From Gammaproteobacteria bacterium (GTDB lineage: Bacteria > Pseudomonadota > Gammaproteobacteria > Acidithiobacillales > Acidithiobacillaceae), in the NCBI GenBank assembly GCA_023381645.1, contig JAMCRJ010000043.1:1-48364 (forward strand): a stretch of 48,364 bases of DNA. Reading direction: 5' to 3'. Both the position numbers and the translations under genes were made by a program. This document shows positions 37,827-46,811 of the stretch, piece by piece (the stretch's first letter is position 1; the number at the start of each line of letters is the position of its first letter). The notes under the pieces are model-generated. The model was not told where the DNA came from and did not search any database. It saw nothing but the letters and a program-made list of their open reading frames with translations.

Positions 37827-39233
37827 ATGGAAGATGCACGATTGAATATTCTGGTGGTGGATGACGAACCCGATATCTGCGCGACCCTGGCAGAAATTCT
37901 GGAGGACGAAGGCTATGGCGTGCACACCGCCGGTAGTGCGGAAGCGGCCGAAGTGCTGTTGCGCGAGCAGATGGTGGACCTCGTACTCCTTGATATCTGG
38001 ATGCCGGGTGAGGACGGCGTCAGCCTCTTGCGGCGCTGGGCCGAAACGGGTCTGGCGCAGCCGGTGGTGATGATGTCCGGGCACGCCACCATCGAAACGG
38101 CGGTGCAGGCGACCAAGCTGGGCGCCTATGACTTCATCGAAAAGCCACTGTCGCTGGACAAGACGCTGCTTACCGTCACTCATGCCCTGGAATCCAGCCG
38201 CTTGCAGCGCGAGAACCGGGATCTGCGTGCGCAGGCGGGTTGGGTGGAGCGACCGAGCGGTGACAGTCCGGCCATCCGTCAGTTCCGCGAACAGTTGCAA
38301 CGGGTGGCGGCGGTGGATTCCTGGGCCTTGCTGCTGGGCGAGCCGGGCAGCGGCAAGGAAGTGGCCGCGCGTTATCTGCACCGGCAAAGCCGGCGGGCAC
38401 AGGGGCCTTTCGTGGATCTGCGTGCCGCCGCCATCGCCCGCCCCAATGTGGCGGTCGAACTGTTTGGCAGCGAGGAGCATGGCAAGCTGACCCGCGGGCG
38501 ACTGGAAGTCGCCCATGGCGGCACGCTCTTCATCGACGAAATTGCCGATATGGATATGGAAACCCAGGCGCGCCTGTTCTCGGCGCTGCAGGAGCGGCGC
38601 ATCATCCGGGTGGGTGGGACGACGCCCGTGCCCGTGGATGTGCGCGTTATCGCCGGGAGTGCGCAGGATCTGGCGCACGCGGTGCAGAGCGGGCAATTCC
38701 GCAGCGATCTCTACTACCGTCTCAGCGCCCTGCCCCTGAAGGTGCCGCCGCTGTCGGCGCGGAGTGTGGATATTCCGGTGCTCATAGAAGAGTTCGTACG
38801 CTTTTATGGTGCCCGCGATGGTCTGGCGGCGCGCCGTTTCGCCCCGGAAACCCTGGAGGTGCTGCGGCATTATCCGTGGCCGGGCAATATCCGGGAACTG
38901 CAGAACCTGGTGGAACGCCTGCTGATTCTGGCGGAAGGCCCGGAGATCAGCGCGGAAGAGGTGGAGGGTGCCCTGGGACTGGATAATCGCCTCGTCCTCG
39001 CCAACAGCAATTTCGATGGGGAAGATTTCGGCGGTACGCTGAAGCGCGCGCGAGAGCGCTTCGAGCGCGCCTTCCTGGAGTATCATCTGGCGCGTAACGA
39101 GTGGAATATCGCGCGGACGGCGGAAGTGGTGGGGTTGGAGCGCACGCATCTCTATCGCAAGCTGAAGAATCTGAGTATCGCCCTGAAGGGCGAGCGGCGG
39201 GCGGGCGAGGATGGGGATGAGGGGGAGGGTTAA
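37827..39233 (+). CDS. ntrX: Response regulator of the NtrX type
   Basis: 468 residues: receiver domain (NILVVDDEPDICATLAEIL, phospho-Asp in LVLLDIWMPG), AAA+ domain with Walker A LLGEPGSGKEVAA (about 169-181), LFIDEIADMDME and LSALPLKVPPL, and a C-terminal Fis-type helix-turn-helix (WNIARTAEVVGLERTHLYRKL). The sigma-54 contact loop GAFTGA is absent; the corresponding place reads LFGSEEHGKLTRGRLEVAHG. NtrX proteins commonly lack it, so it probably does not activate sigma-54 in the usual way. It is followed 9 bp later by cas3. Confidence 0.9.
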   Translation: MEDARLNILVVDDEPDICATLAEILEDEGYGVHTAGSAEAAEVLLREQMVDLVLLDIWMPGEDGVSLLRRWAETGLAQPVVMMSGHATIETAVQATKLGAYDFIEKPLSLDKTLLTVTHALESSRLQRENRDLRAQAGWVERPSGDSPAIRQFREQLQRVAAVDSWALLLGEPGSGKEVAARYLHRQSRRAQGPFVDLRAAAIARPNVAVELFGSEEHGKLTRGRLEVAHGGTLFIDEIADMDMETQARLFSALQERRIIRVGGTTPVPVDVRVIAGSAQDLAHAVQSGQFRSDLYYRLSALPLKVPPLSARSVDIPVLIEEFVRFYGARDGLAARRFAPETLEVLRHYPWPGNIRELQNLVERLLILAEGPEISAEEVEGALGLDNRLVLANSNFDGEDFGGTLKRARERFERAFLEYHLARNEWNIARTAEVVGLERTHLYRKLKNLSIALKGERRAGEDGDEGEG

Positions 39234-39242
39234 GGAGAGTCC

Positions 39243-41513
39243 GTGAATCCCTCAGCCATAGCCCATGCTGCGCGGGATGCAGAGGGCGCGTGGCGGGATC
39301 CGCACGATCTCGTTGAACATCTTTCCGGAGTGGGTGCGCTGGCTACGGGTTTTGCAGAGCGTTATGGCCCCGATTGGGCGCGTTTGGCTGGACGTTGGCA
39401 CGATCTTGGCAAATACCGTCCGCGTTTTCAGCACTATATCCGTCAGGCCAGTGGCTTCGAGGCGGATGCGCATATAAAGGGTGAAGTGGGCGGGAAGGCT
39501 CCGCATTCGACCGCGGGAGCCATGCTGGCGACGGAACGCTTCGGCAACGCCGGGCGCGTGTTGGCGTATATTATTGCCGGGCATCATGCCGGACTGGCAG
39601 ATTGGTTTGGTGGCTTGGAGGTGCGCCTCGCCAGCACTGACAGCCGTGCAGAGTTGGCGGAGTCCCTAGCGGCGAACCCGCCAGCGGCATTGCTTGATAC
39701 AGGTGATTTCAAGCCGGATTTGCGCACCATTCCCGGCGGCAAAAATGGCTTCGCGCTCTGGGTCCGTATGTTGTTTTCAGCCCTGGTCGACGCAGATTTC
39801 CTGGATACCGAGCGTTACATGGACCCGGACAAATTTGCGCGGCGTAACCAATGGCGCACACTGTCTGAACTCACGACGCTGTTTGACGACCACATGATCC
39901 AACTCGCCACCAGCGCAGCACCTACCACTGTCAACACTTTGCGCGCCGATATACTGCGCCAGTGCCGCGAAAAGGCCGCGCTGGCTCCCGGTTTATTCTC
40001 CCTCACCGTTCCCACGGGTGGCGGCAAAACGCTTTCGGGCATGGCCTTCGGACTGGAACATGCGCGCATTCACGGCAAGTGTCGGGTGATTCACGTCATC
40101 CCCTACACCAGCATTATTGAGCAGACCGCTGACATCTTCCGCAGCATTTTCGGCGAGGCGGTGATCGAACATCACAGCAACGCCGAATCTGATCCCGAGC
40201 GGGAAAACCACGCTTCGCGCCTGGCCTGTGAAAACTGGGACGCACCCATTATTGTCACCACCAATGTGCAGTTTTTCGAGTCCCTATTTGCCGCGCGCAC
40301 CTCGCGCTGCCGCAAATTGCACAACCTGGTGGACAGCGTCGTCATCCTCGACGAAGCGCAACTGTTGCCGCCGGAATTCCTGCAACCCATGCTCGACGCG
40401 CTTAACCTGCTGACGCAGCATTACGGTGTGAGTGTCGTTCTGTCCACTGCCACCCAGCCTGCTTTGAGTACCCGCGAATACTTTGATGCGAGCAAAAATC
40501 TACGTGGCCTGGAGGGTGTGCGTGAACTCATGGATGATCCTGATGCCCTCTACGCGGCATTGGAGCGTGTGCGTGTGCGTTTACCTGCCGATTGGCACGC
40601 CAGTACCGACTGGCCGACGCTTGCGGGTGATCTCGCCGAATACGATTCCGCGCTCGCTATTGTCAACACCCGTAAGGATGCTCACGCGTTGTGGGTGCAG
40701 ATGCAGAAGTACGACCAAGGCACGCTGCATTTATCTGCACTGATGTGTGGTGCGCATCGTTCGCAGGTCATTGCTGATATCAAGATGCGGTTACAGGCAG
40801 ATATCCCCACGCGCGTGGTGAGTACGCAATTGGTCGAAGCGGGTGTGGACGTGGATTTTCCTGTGGTCTATCGCGCTCTGGCCGGATTGGATTCCATTGC
40901 CCAGGCGGCAGGCCGCTGCAATCGCGAAGGTCGGTTAGCCGGGAAAGGCGAAGTTGTGGTTTTTGTGCCTCCCAAGCCTGCTCCACCGGGATTGTTGCGT
41001 CGTGGTGAGGATGCCTGTCGCAACGTCCTGTATAACGTCACCGGACAGCCGCTGGCGCGAGAACGCTTCGCCAGCTATTTCCAGCACCTGTATCATGCTT
41101 GCGAACTCGACAAAAAGGGCATTTGCGACGATCTGTGTATGGCCGGAAATACCTTGGATGGCCGCGAACTGGCCGTTAATTTCCGTAGCGCTGCTGAAAA
41201 GTTTCGCCTCATTGAAGACGAGGATAGTGCACCCATTATTGTGCGCTACCTCGGTAGTGACGGACAGGATGACAGCATCGATAAGTGGCTGGCTACCTTG
41301 CGCAAAGAAGGCCCGCAGCGCTGGCTCATGCGCAAACTGCAGCGCTATACCGTCAATCTGCATCGCTCGCAAGCCATGCAACTGCTCGGGCAAGGCGATA
41401 TCGAAGAAATTATGCCAGGGCTCTTCGTGCAGTTGAGCGATTGGCTTTACGACGCGCAGATTGGATTGCTTCCTGAGGGTAAACCGATGCAGGCAGGCCT
41501 GCTCATCACCTGA
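39243..41513 (+). CDS. cas3: CRISPR-associated helicase/nuclease Cas3, type I-C
   Basis: Effector nuclease recruited by Cascade to unwind and degrade target DNA. 756 residues: N-terminal HD nuclease with H26, HD 53-54 in RWHDLGKYRPRF, H88 and HH 114-115; helicase part with Walker A TVPTGGGKTLSGMA (about 254-267), DEAQ box VVILDEAQLLPPEF (about 365-378) and motif VI QAAGRCNREGR (about 552-562). The GTG start has AAGGAG 5 bp upstream, so it is well translated, yet no promoter fits in the 9-bp gap after ntrX. All catalytic residues appear intact. Confidence 0.95.
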   Translation: MNPSAIAHAARDAEGAWRDPHDLVEHLSGVGALATGFAERYGPDWARLAGRWHDLGKYRPRFQHYIRQASGFEADAHIKGEVGGKAPHSTAGAMLATERFGNAGRVLAYIIAGHHAGLADWFGGLEVRLASTDSRAELAESLAANPPAALLDTGDFKPDLRTIPGGKNGFALWVRMLFSALVDADFLDTERYMDPDKFARRNQWRTLSELTTLFDDHMIQLATSAAPTTVNTLRADILRQCREKAALAPGLFSLTVPTGGGKTLSGMAFGLEHARIHGKCRVIHVIPYTSIIEQTADIFRSIFGEAVIEHHSNAESDPERENHASRLACENWDAPIIVTTNVQFFESLFAARTSRCRKLHNLVDSVVILDEAQLLPPEFLQPMLDALNLLTQHYGVSVVLSTATQPALSTREYFDASKNLRGLEGVRELMDDPDALYAALERVRVRLPADWHASTDWPTLAGDLAEYDSALAIVNTRKDAHALWVQMQKYDQGTLHLSALMCGAHRSQVIADIKMRLQADIPTRVVSTQLVEAGVDVDFPVVYRALAGLDSIAQAAGRCNREGRLAGKGEVVVFVPPKPAPPGLLRRGEDACRNVLYNVTGQPLARERFASYFQHLYHACELDKKGICDDLCMAGNTLDGRELAVNFRSAAEKFRLIEDEDSAPIIVRYLGSDGQDDSIDKWLATLRKEGPQRWLMRKLQRYTVNLHRSQAMQLLGQGDIEEIMPGLFVQLSDWLYDAQIGLLPEGKPMQAGLLIT

Positions 41514-41530
41514 GGCCAGCTCGTTGCCAT

Positions 41531-41559
41531 TTGCTCCTCGGCACAGAGCGGTCTAAGAT
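41531..41559 (+). promoter_or_regulatory. Candidate promoter inside the cas operon
   Basis: TTGCTC (41531-41536), a 17-bp spacer and TAAGAT (41554-41559) in the 77-bp gap after cas3. Both hexamers are partial matches, but the spacing is ideal and the -10 overlaps the inverted repeat next to it. Confidence 0.35.
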
Positions 41560-41578
41560 GACCATCTATAGTGGTCAT
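41558..41578. promoter_or_regulatory. Putative operator of the Phd/PIN module
   Basis: ATGACCA and TGGTCAT are perfect inverted 7-mers around a 7-bp spacer. A further half-site-like TGGGTCAT covers the antitoxin start (41585-41592). Phd/YefM antitoxins autorepress by binding such palindromes. Confidence 0.6.
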
Positions 41579-41590
41579 ATGGAGTGGGTC

Positions 41591-41869
41591 ATGAATATTA
41601 ATGCCTCCGAATTCAAAGCCAAATGTCTGAAACTGATTGACGAAGTCGCTACAACGCATGAGCCGTTGGTCATCAGCAAGCGCGGCAAACCACTGGTCAA
41701 ATTGGTCCCTATCGTTGATGACACGCCAAAAAGCATGTTTGGTTATATGAAGGGCACCGTCACGATCCATGGGGATATCGTCGCTCCGCTGGACGAGGTG
41801 TGGTCAGCGGAAAGTGGCGATGAAGATGATCTCTACGCCGGCTTGCGAGCTGGCGATGGCAAAAAATGA
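41591..41869 (+). CDS. Phd/YefM-family antitoxin
   Basis: 92-residue antitoxin. The N-terminus MNINASEFKAKCLKLIDEV, LVISKRGKPLVKLVPI is the Phd DNA-binding fold; the C-terminus (MFGYMKGTVTIHGDIVAPLD, then EVWSAES) is the toxin-binding part typical of partners of PIN toxins. ATG 41591 was chosen because GGAG lies 6 bp upstream; ATGs at 41558 and 41579 lie in or after the operator. Its stop overlaps the toxin start (ATGA). It sits between cas3 and cas5, in the cas transcription direction. Confidence 0.88.
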   Translation: MNINASEFKAKCLKLIDEVATTHEPLVISKRGKPLVKLVPIVDDTPKSMFGYMKGTVTIHGDIVAPLDEVWSAESGDEDDLYAGLRAGDGKK

Positions 41870-42285
41870 GCGACGCTTTACTACTCGATACGCACGTTTG
41901 GGTCTGGTACGCAGAAGGCAGCACGAGGCAATTACCAGTTGCCGTACTGGCTGCCATTGACCAGGCCAGACTGGATAACCGCCTCTACGTTTCCGCCATC
42001 AGCGTGTGGGAGATAGGAATGCTCTGCGCCAAAGAAAAAATCAGCCTTTCCGCACCGGCCGGTGAATGGATACGGCGCGCCCTCGGTATGCCGGGTTTGC
42101 GCCTGCTGCTGCTGGATGCAGAAACAGCAATGGAGAGCACCCAGCTCCCCGACAGCCCATGCGGGGATCCCGCCGACCGGTTCCTTATTGCAGCGGCCCG
42201 CATCCATGGCCTGCGTCTAATTACGGCTGACCGCAAAATCAGAGAGTACGGTAAGGTCGGCCATGCTCAGATACTGGTCATCTGA
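41866..42285 (+). CDS. PIN-domain toxin (VapC-like)
   Basis: 139-residue putative ribonuclease toxin. PIN acidic residues are visible: D8 in ALLLDTHVWVWYA, E in SAISVWEIGML (about 49), and two in GDPADRFLIAAARIHGLRLIT-type sequence (D about 101 and 104) and TADRKI (D about 122). All look intact. It forms a module with the Phd antitoxin; the target RNA is unknown. Its last 22 bp could hold an alternative cas5 start, but see the cas5 entry. Confidence 0.88.
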   Translation: MSDALLLDTHVWVWYAEGSTRQLPVAVLAAIDQARLDNRLYVSAISVWEIGMLCAKEKISLSAPAGEWIRRALGMPGLRLLLLDAETAMESTQLPDSPCGDPADRFLIAAARIHGLRLITADRKIREYGKVGHAQILVI

Positions 42286-42301
42286 CGTAGAGGAGAAGCA
42301 C

Positions 42302-42967
42302 TTGAAAACCTTTTGTCTGGAACTCTCCGGCCCCTGGGCCTGCTTCACTCGCCCGGAAATGAAGGTGGAAAGGGTGAGCTACGACGTGATGACGCCGTCT
42401 GCCGCCCGCGCCTGTTTCGAGGCGATTTTGTGGAAACCGGCAATCCGCTGGCAGGTGCGTAAGATCGAAGTGCTCAAACCCATCCGCTGGATCAATCTGC
42501 GCCGCAACGAGGTGGCTAGCGTAGTATCCACACGCAATGCAGAGACGGCCATGAAAAATGGCCACGGCGATCTCGCCCTTTATATTGAGGATGAACGTCA
42601 GCAGCGTGCCGGATTGTTCTTGCGCGACGTGGCTTACCGGGTGCATGCCGATCTGCAGTTTCTCCCTGCGCACGATCCCAGTGGCAACGCGATGAAATAT
42701 TACGAGATGTTCGAGCGCCGCGCCGCCAGGGGCCAATGCGTCAATCAGCCTTATCTCGGCACCCGCGAGTTCGCAGCCCATTTCCGGCTCATTAACGATG
42801 CAACCACCGAACCCCAGCCTGTCGATGATTCCCGCGACTTGGGTTTCATGCTGCACGATCTGGATTTTTCCAATCCGGCTGACCCGCAACCGCTTTTTTT
42901 TCGTGCACAGATGGAGCACGGTGTGGTTCAGGTTCCTGACTGGAATAGTGCGGAGGTACGAGGATGA
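42302..42967 (+). CDS. cas5: CRISPR-associated Cas5c (pre-crRNA endonuclease of type I-C)
   Basis: In type I-C, Cas5 replaces Cas6: it cuts the repeat and binds the crRNA 5' handle. 221 residues, starting KTFCLELSGPWACFTRPEMK after the first residue, then VERVSYDVMTPSAARACFEAI, both highly typical. The start is taken as TTG 42302 because AGGAG lies 6 bp upstream and homologues begin here; the ATG at 42263 would add 13 residues and overlap the toxin gene. The stop overlaps cas8c (ATGA). Confidence 0.92.
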   Translation: MKTFCLELSGPWACFTRPEMKVERVSYDVMTPSAARACFEAILWKPAIRWQVRKIEVLKPIRWINLRRNEVASVVSTRNAETAMKNGHGDLALYIEDERQQRAGLFLRDVAYRVHADLQFLPAHDPSGNAMKYYEMFERRAARGQCVNQPYLGTREFAAHFRLINDATTEPQPVDDSRDLGFMLHDLDFSNPADPQPLFFRAQMEHGVVQVPDWNSAEVRG

Positions 42968-44751
42968 TTCTGCAAACACTCGATGCTTATTATCGCCGAA
43001 AACAAATGGACCCGGATCCATCCAAACGCCTGCCGAGCTTTGGGCTGGAAGACAAGGAAATTCCCTTCGTGCTGGACATTGATGAGGATGGGAGACTAAT
43101 CAACATCACGGACACCCGCAGCGGAGAGGGCAAGAAGAAAGTCGGCCAGCGTTTTCTGGTGCCTCAAGGTGTCAAGAAAACCTCGGGCGTGGCGGCTAAC
43201 CTGCTGTGGGATAACGCAGAATACGTGCTCGGCATCCCGGATGCCAAAAAACACGAAAAAAGTCGCCTGGAAAACAAGGAGGCCGACTACCTCGACCGCC
43301 TGCTGACGATGCATCAGAAATTCCGTGACGAGATCGCCGCCTTACCCGACACTGTGCAGGCAGACGCCGGTATCCGCGCCGTGCTGGCTTTTCTTGGTGG
43401 CCTCTCTCCAGAAATGCTCACGGGTTTTGCCGCACTGGCCGACATTCAAGCCAGCAACCCCATCATCAGTTTTCGTCTGCACGGCGACTTAGATCTGGTT
43501 TGCCAACGCCCTGTAGTGGTTGCAGCCACCGCCAACCAAACCCAAGAAGTGCCCGACGGCATGTGTCTGGTCAGCGGCGCACCTGCCGCCATTGAGCGTC
43601 TGCATCCTGCGATCAAGGGTGTGTGGGGCGCACAGACTTCGGGCGCGAACATCGTGTCGTTCAACCTCGACGCTTTCAGTTCCTACGGCAAGGCGCAGGG
43701 CGCGAATGCACCGCTGGGCAAGGCCGCTGTATTTGCCTACACCACGGCGCTCAACCACTTGCTGGCGCGTGATTCGCGTCAACGCATCCAGGTTGGTGAC
43801 GCCTCCACGGTATTCTGGGCCGAGGAGGCGCACGACCTCGAAAACACCATGGCCGATCTATTCGGCGACCCGCCCAAGGACAACCCGGACAAAAACGCCG
43901 ACGCGATCAAGGCGCTGTACGCGTCCGTAGCGTCAGGGCAGTTCAGCGTCGGCGGACCAGATACACGCTTCCATATATTGGGCTTGGCTCCCAACGCCGC
44001 GCGCATCAGCATCCGCTTTTGGGAAACCGCTACCGCCGCCGAGTTAGCAGGGCGAATCAAACAACACTTCGATGATTTGGGTGTTGTACATGCACCGCAT
44101 GATCCCGAGCATCTGTCGCTGTTTCGTCTGCTGACCGGTGTGGCATTGCTGAATAAGGCCGATAATATCCCACCTAACCTTGGTGGCGAGGTCATGCGCT
44201 CTATCCTTGAAGGTCTGCCTTATCCGGCCACGCTGCTCAATCTGGCTGTAGTGCGTTGTCGCGCAGAGCAAAAACCGACTTATGGACGTGCCGCTGTTAT
44301 CAAGGCCTGCCTTAACCGTCATATCCGTTTTCGCAAAATCGCAGAGAAGGAGTTCACGCCCATGCTCGACCCCTCCAACAATAACCCCGCCTATCGGTTG
44401 GGACGGCTGTTCGCTACGCTTGAACGTATCCAGGAGGATGCTGCTGGCGGCCCCGGAAAACTCAACGCTACCATTCGTGACCGATATTATGGTGCGGCGT
44501 CCAGTACCCCTGCCGCCGTATTTCCGACCCTGCTACGTCTGAGTAAGGCCCACCTCGGCAAGCTCTCAGCAGGCTTCGCCATCACCCGTGAGCGACTTAT
44601 CGGTGAGATCATGGATGGTTTCGATGCCGATACGTTCCCGCCGCGTCATCTTGCTCTTCCAGATCAGGCGCGTTTCGCTCTCGGTTACTACCAGCAGCGC
44701 CAAGCCTTTTTCGTTAAAACAGAACCTAAGACCCCGGAGGAAATCCAATGA
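42964..44751 (+). CDS. cas8c: CRISPR-associated Cas8c (Csd1), Cascade large subunit
   Basis: Large subunit of the type I-C Cascade, involved in PAM recognition and Cas3 recruitment. The 595-residue length fits the family. Recognisable segments are [28 protein letters not shown] and [19 protein letters not shown]; also [20 protein letters not shown], a Csd1 hallmark. In some type I-C systems an internal start yields Cas11; no clear internal ribosome site was confirmed here. Both ends overlap neighbours by ATGA. Confidence 0.93.
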   Translation: MILQTLDAYYRRKQMDPDPSKRLPSFGLEDKEIPFVLDIDEDGRLINITDTRSGEGKKKVGQRFLVPQGVKKTSGVAANLLWDNAEYVLGIPDAKKHEKSRLENKEADYLDRLLTMHQKFRDEIAALPDTVQADAGIRAVLAFLGGLSPEMLTGFAALADIQASNPIISFRLHGDLDLVCQRPVVVAATANQTQEVPDGMCLVSGAPAAIERLHPAIKGVWGAQTSGANIVSFNLDAFSSYGKAQGANAPLGKAAVFAYTTALNHLLARDSRQRIQVGDASTVFWAEEAHDLENTMADLFGDPPKDNPDKNADAIKALYASVASGQFSVGGPDTRFHILGLAPNAARISIRFWETATAAELAGRIKQHFDDLGVVHAPHDPEHLSLFRLLTGVALLNKADNIPPNLGGEVMRSILEGLPYPATLLNLAVVRCRAEQKPTYGRAAVIKACLNRHIRFRKIAEKEFTPMLDPSNNNPAYRLGRLFATLERIQEDAAGGPGKLNATIRDRYYGAASSTPAAVFPTLLRLSKAHLGKLSAGFAITRERLIGEIMDGFDADTFPPRHLALPDQARFALGYYQQRQAFFVKTEPKTPEEIQ

Positions 44752-45686
44752 GCCTCAGTAATCGCTACGACTTTGTGCTGCTGTTTGACGTGAAAGACGG
44801 TAATCCCAATGGTGACCCGGATGCCGGAAACCTGCCGCGCCTTGATGCCGAGACCGGTCACGGCCTGGTGACTGATGTATCGCTCAAACGCAAAATACGC
44901 AATTTCGTGACCATGACACGCGATCAGGACGTACGTGACCCACAGCCGGGTGAAAAGCGCTTCGAGATCTATGTGCGTGAAAAAGCGATCCTTAACCAGC
45001 AAAACCAGCGCGCTTATTCCGCGCTGAAGTTGGATGTGGAGCCTGCTGAATCTGCGACAGACGAAGTCTCTGAGAAAAAGGCGACCAAGGACAAAAAGCG
45101 CAAAGGTGGCGGTGAGGATGTAAACAAAGCCCGCGACTGGATGTGTCTGAATTTCTTCGATGTCCGCGCCTTTGGCGCGGTCATGTCCACTGGGGTCAAC
45201 TGCGGCCAGGTGCGTGGGCCGGTGCAAATGACCTTCGCCCGATCCGTCGATCCCATAATCGCGCAGGAGCACTCCATTACCCGTATGGCGGTGGCGACCG
45301 AGGCGGAAGCTGAAAAGCAAAGCGGCGATAACCGTACCATGGGCCGTAAATTTACGGTGCCTTACGGGCTCTATATGGCACACGGCTTCGTATCCAGCTT
45401 TCTCGCCGGGCAAACGGGTTTCGATGAAGATGATCTGGAGTTGCTTTGGCAGGCACTTACGCAAATGTTTGAGCACGACCGCTCCGCCGCGCGCGGCGAA
45501 ATGACCACGCGGGGTTTATATGTGTTTCGGCACGCTTCTGAGTTGGGAAACGCGCCGGCACATACTCTGTTTGAGCGCATTCATGTAACACGCACCGTCG
45601 ATGTCCCCCGCAGCTTTGCCGATTACGAAGTGTTCGTGAATGACACAGAAATGCCATCAGGGGTTACGCTGCTTCGCAAAACATGA
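44748..45686 (+). CDS. cas7: CRISPR-associated Cas7 (Csd2), Cascade backbone
   Basis: Multi-copy backbone that coats the crRNA spacer. 312 residues: [20 protein letters not shown] at 5-24, then [15 protein letters not shown] and the RAMP-type core [20 protein letters not shown] with [10 protein letters not shown]. The stretch about 100-125 ([14 protein letters not shown]) is unusually Lys-rich for the family and is probably a surface loop. Translationally coupled to cas8c. Confidence 0.94.
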   Translation: MSLSNRYDFVLLFDVKDGNPNGDPDAGNLPRLDAETGHGLVTDVSLKRKIRNFVTMTRDQDVRDPQPGEKRFEIYVREKAILNQQNQRAYSALKLDVEPAESATDEVSEKKATKDKKRKGGGEDVNKARDWMCLNFFDVRAFGAVMSTGVNCGQVRGPVQMTFARSVDPIIAQEHSITRMAVATEAEAEKQSGDNRTMGRKFTVPYGLYMAHGFVSSFLAGQTGFDEDDLELLWQALTQMFEHDRSAARGEMTTRGLYVFRHASELGNAPAHTLFERIHVTRTVDVPRSFADYEVFVNDTEMPSGVTLLRKT

Positions 45687-45698
45687 GGAGAAAGCACC

Positions 45699-45905
45699 AT
45701 GTCCGAAATCCACTTTATCGTTGAAGAGGCCCCAGAAGGTGGCTTCATAGCCCGTGCTGTTGGTACGGATATTTTCACCGAAGCCGATGATCTGCCCGCG
45801 TTACATGCGCTGGTGCGGGATGCGGTGCACTGCCATTTTGAGGATGCGCAGTGCCCCAGCCTTATTCGCCTGCATATTACCCGCGAAGAAGTGCTGGTGG
45901 CATGA
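45699..45905 (+). CDS. HicB-like antitoxin
   Basis: 68-residue protein MSEIHFIVEEAPEGGFIARA and a degenerate RNase-H-like fold as in HicB N-termini; no C-terminal DNA-binding domain. It has its own ribosome site (AGGAG, 8 bp) 12 bp after cas7 and overlaps the hicA-like gene (ATGA). Short HicB-like proteins of this type are usually paired with HicA. It is apparently intact while its partner is broken. Confidence 0.75.
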   Translation: MSEIHFIVEEAPEGGFIARAVGTDIFTEADDLPALHALVRDAVHCHFEDAQCPSLIRLHITREEVLVA

Positions 45906-46146
45906 GGCTGCCGCGTGATCTCACCGGCACTGAGTTGGCCCGACGGCTCGGACGCGTGGGTTATACCGTCACGCGGCAGACCGGGAGCCACATGCGCCTG
46001 ACCTGTGCGGTACAAGGCGAGCATCACATCACTGTTCCCGTCACGATCCGCTTCGCCTGGGAACACTGGCCGCCATCCTGGATGCAGTGGCCGCACATCG
46101 CGGCGTCAGTCGTGAGGCGCTGTTGGATTTGTTGTTTGAGAGATGA
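45902..46146 (+). pseudogene. HicA-like toxin, frameshifted
   Basis: The first 46 codons read MRLPRDLTGTELARRLGRVG, then YTVTRQTGSHMRLT with the catalytic His, a normal HicA. After the codon ending at 46039 the frame goes astray; two bases later (from 46042) another frame reads HDPLRLGTLAAILDAVAAH, then GVSREALLDLLFER and a stop at 46144-46146, the normal HicA C-terminus. One base is missing between CCC and CAC. The unshifted frame ends at 46156 with a nonsense tail. No slippery heptamer is present, so a mutation (or a sequencing error) is likelier than programmed shifting. Confidence 0.8.
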
Positions 46147-46158
46147 TGGGGCCTGATC

Positions 46159-46794
46159 ATGGAAGCCACCGAAGACCCCGTCCCCCTTTCTGCCCTCCAG
46201 CACTGGATTTACTGCCCGCGTCAGTGCGGGTTGATCCATCTGGAGCAGCAATTTGAGGACAACGTCCATACGGCGCGCGGGCAGGCGGTGCATCATCTGG
46301 TAGATACGCCGGGATATGAGGTGAAGCGCGGCGTGCGGGTGGAGCGGGCGTTGCCCCTCTGGTCAGATCGTTTTGGTCTGATCGGTAAGGCAGACTTGGT
46401 AGAGTTTCACCCGGATGGCAGGATATATCCCGTAGAGTTCAAGCATGGCCGTAAACGTGGCCGCATCCATGACGATATTCAGCTTGCCGCCCAGGCTATG
46501 TGTCTGGAAGATATGCTCGGGCGCCCTGTACCCCAAGGCGCCATTTACCATGCCAGCAGTCACCGACGGCGCGAGGTGGACATCACCGAGGATTTGCGCG
46601 CCCTCGTCAGAGAAACCGCCGAGGCGATTCGCGCCATGCTCGCCTCCGGCATCCTCCCACCGCCAGTAAACGACGCGCGGTGTCGGGAATGCTCACTGCG
46701 AGAAATTTGCCAGCCGGAGCTGCTGGCGCAGCAAACCCAAATGGACCGGCTGAAACAGTACCTGTTTTCGCCGGATGACGAAATCGGTCCGTGA
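46159..46794 (+). CDS. cas4: CRISPR-associated exonuclease Cas4
   Basis: Trims and orients prespacers during adaptation so that spacers carry the right PAM. 211 residues: first two iron-sulfur cysteines in HWIYCPRQCGLIHLEQ (C19, C23; only one may be a ligand), RecB-type nuclease residues in GKADLVEFHPDGRIYPVEFK, and the C-terminal cluster NDARCRECSLREICQP. The [4Fe-4S] set is complete. It starts 12 bp after the true hicA end. Confidence 0.93.
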   Translation: MEATEDPVPLSALQHWIYCPRQCGLIHLEQQFEDNVHTARGQAVHHLVDTPGYEVKRGVRVERALPLWSDRFGLIGKADLVEFHPDGRIYPVEFKHGRKRGRIHDDIQLAAQAMCLEDMLGRPVPQGAIYHASSHRRREVDITEDLRALVRETAEAIRAMLASGILPPPVNDARCRECSLREICQPELLAQQTQMDRLKQYLFSPDDEIGP

Positions 46795-46811
46795 TGTAGG
46801 GGGATTCCATT

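Noticed and set aside
37827..39233. Standard sigma-54 activator
   Set aside because: The GAFTGA loop is missing, so NtrX was not called a sigma-54-dependent activator.
46030..46050. Programmed frameshift in hicA
   Set aside because: No X-XXY-YYZ heptamer or downstream stem is evident at the junction; a simple deletion explains it.
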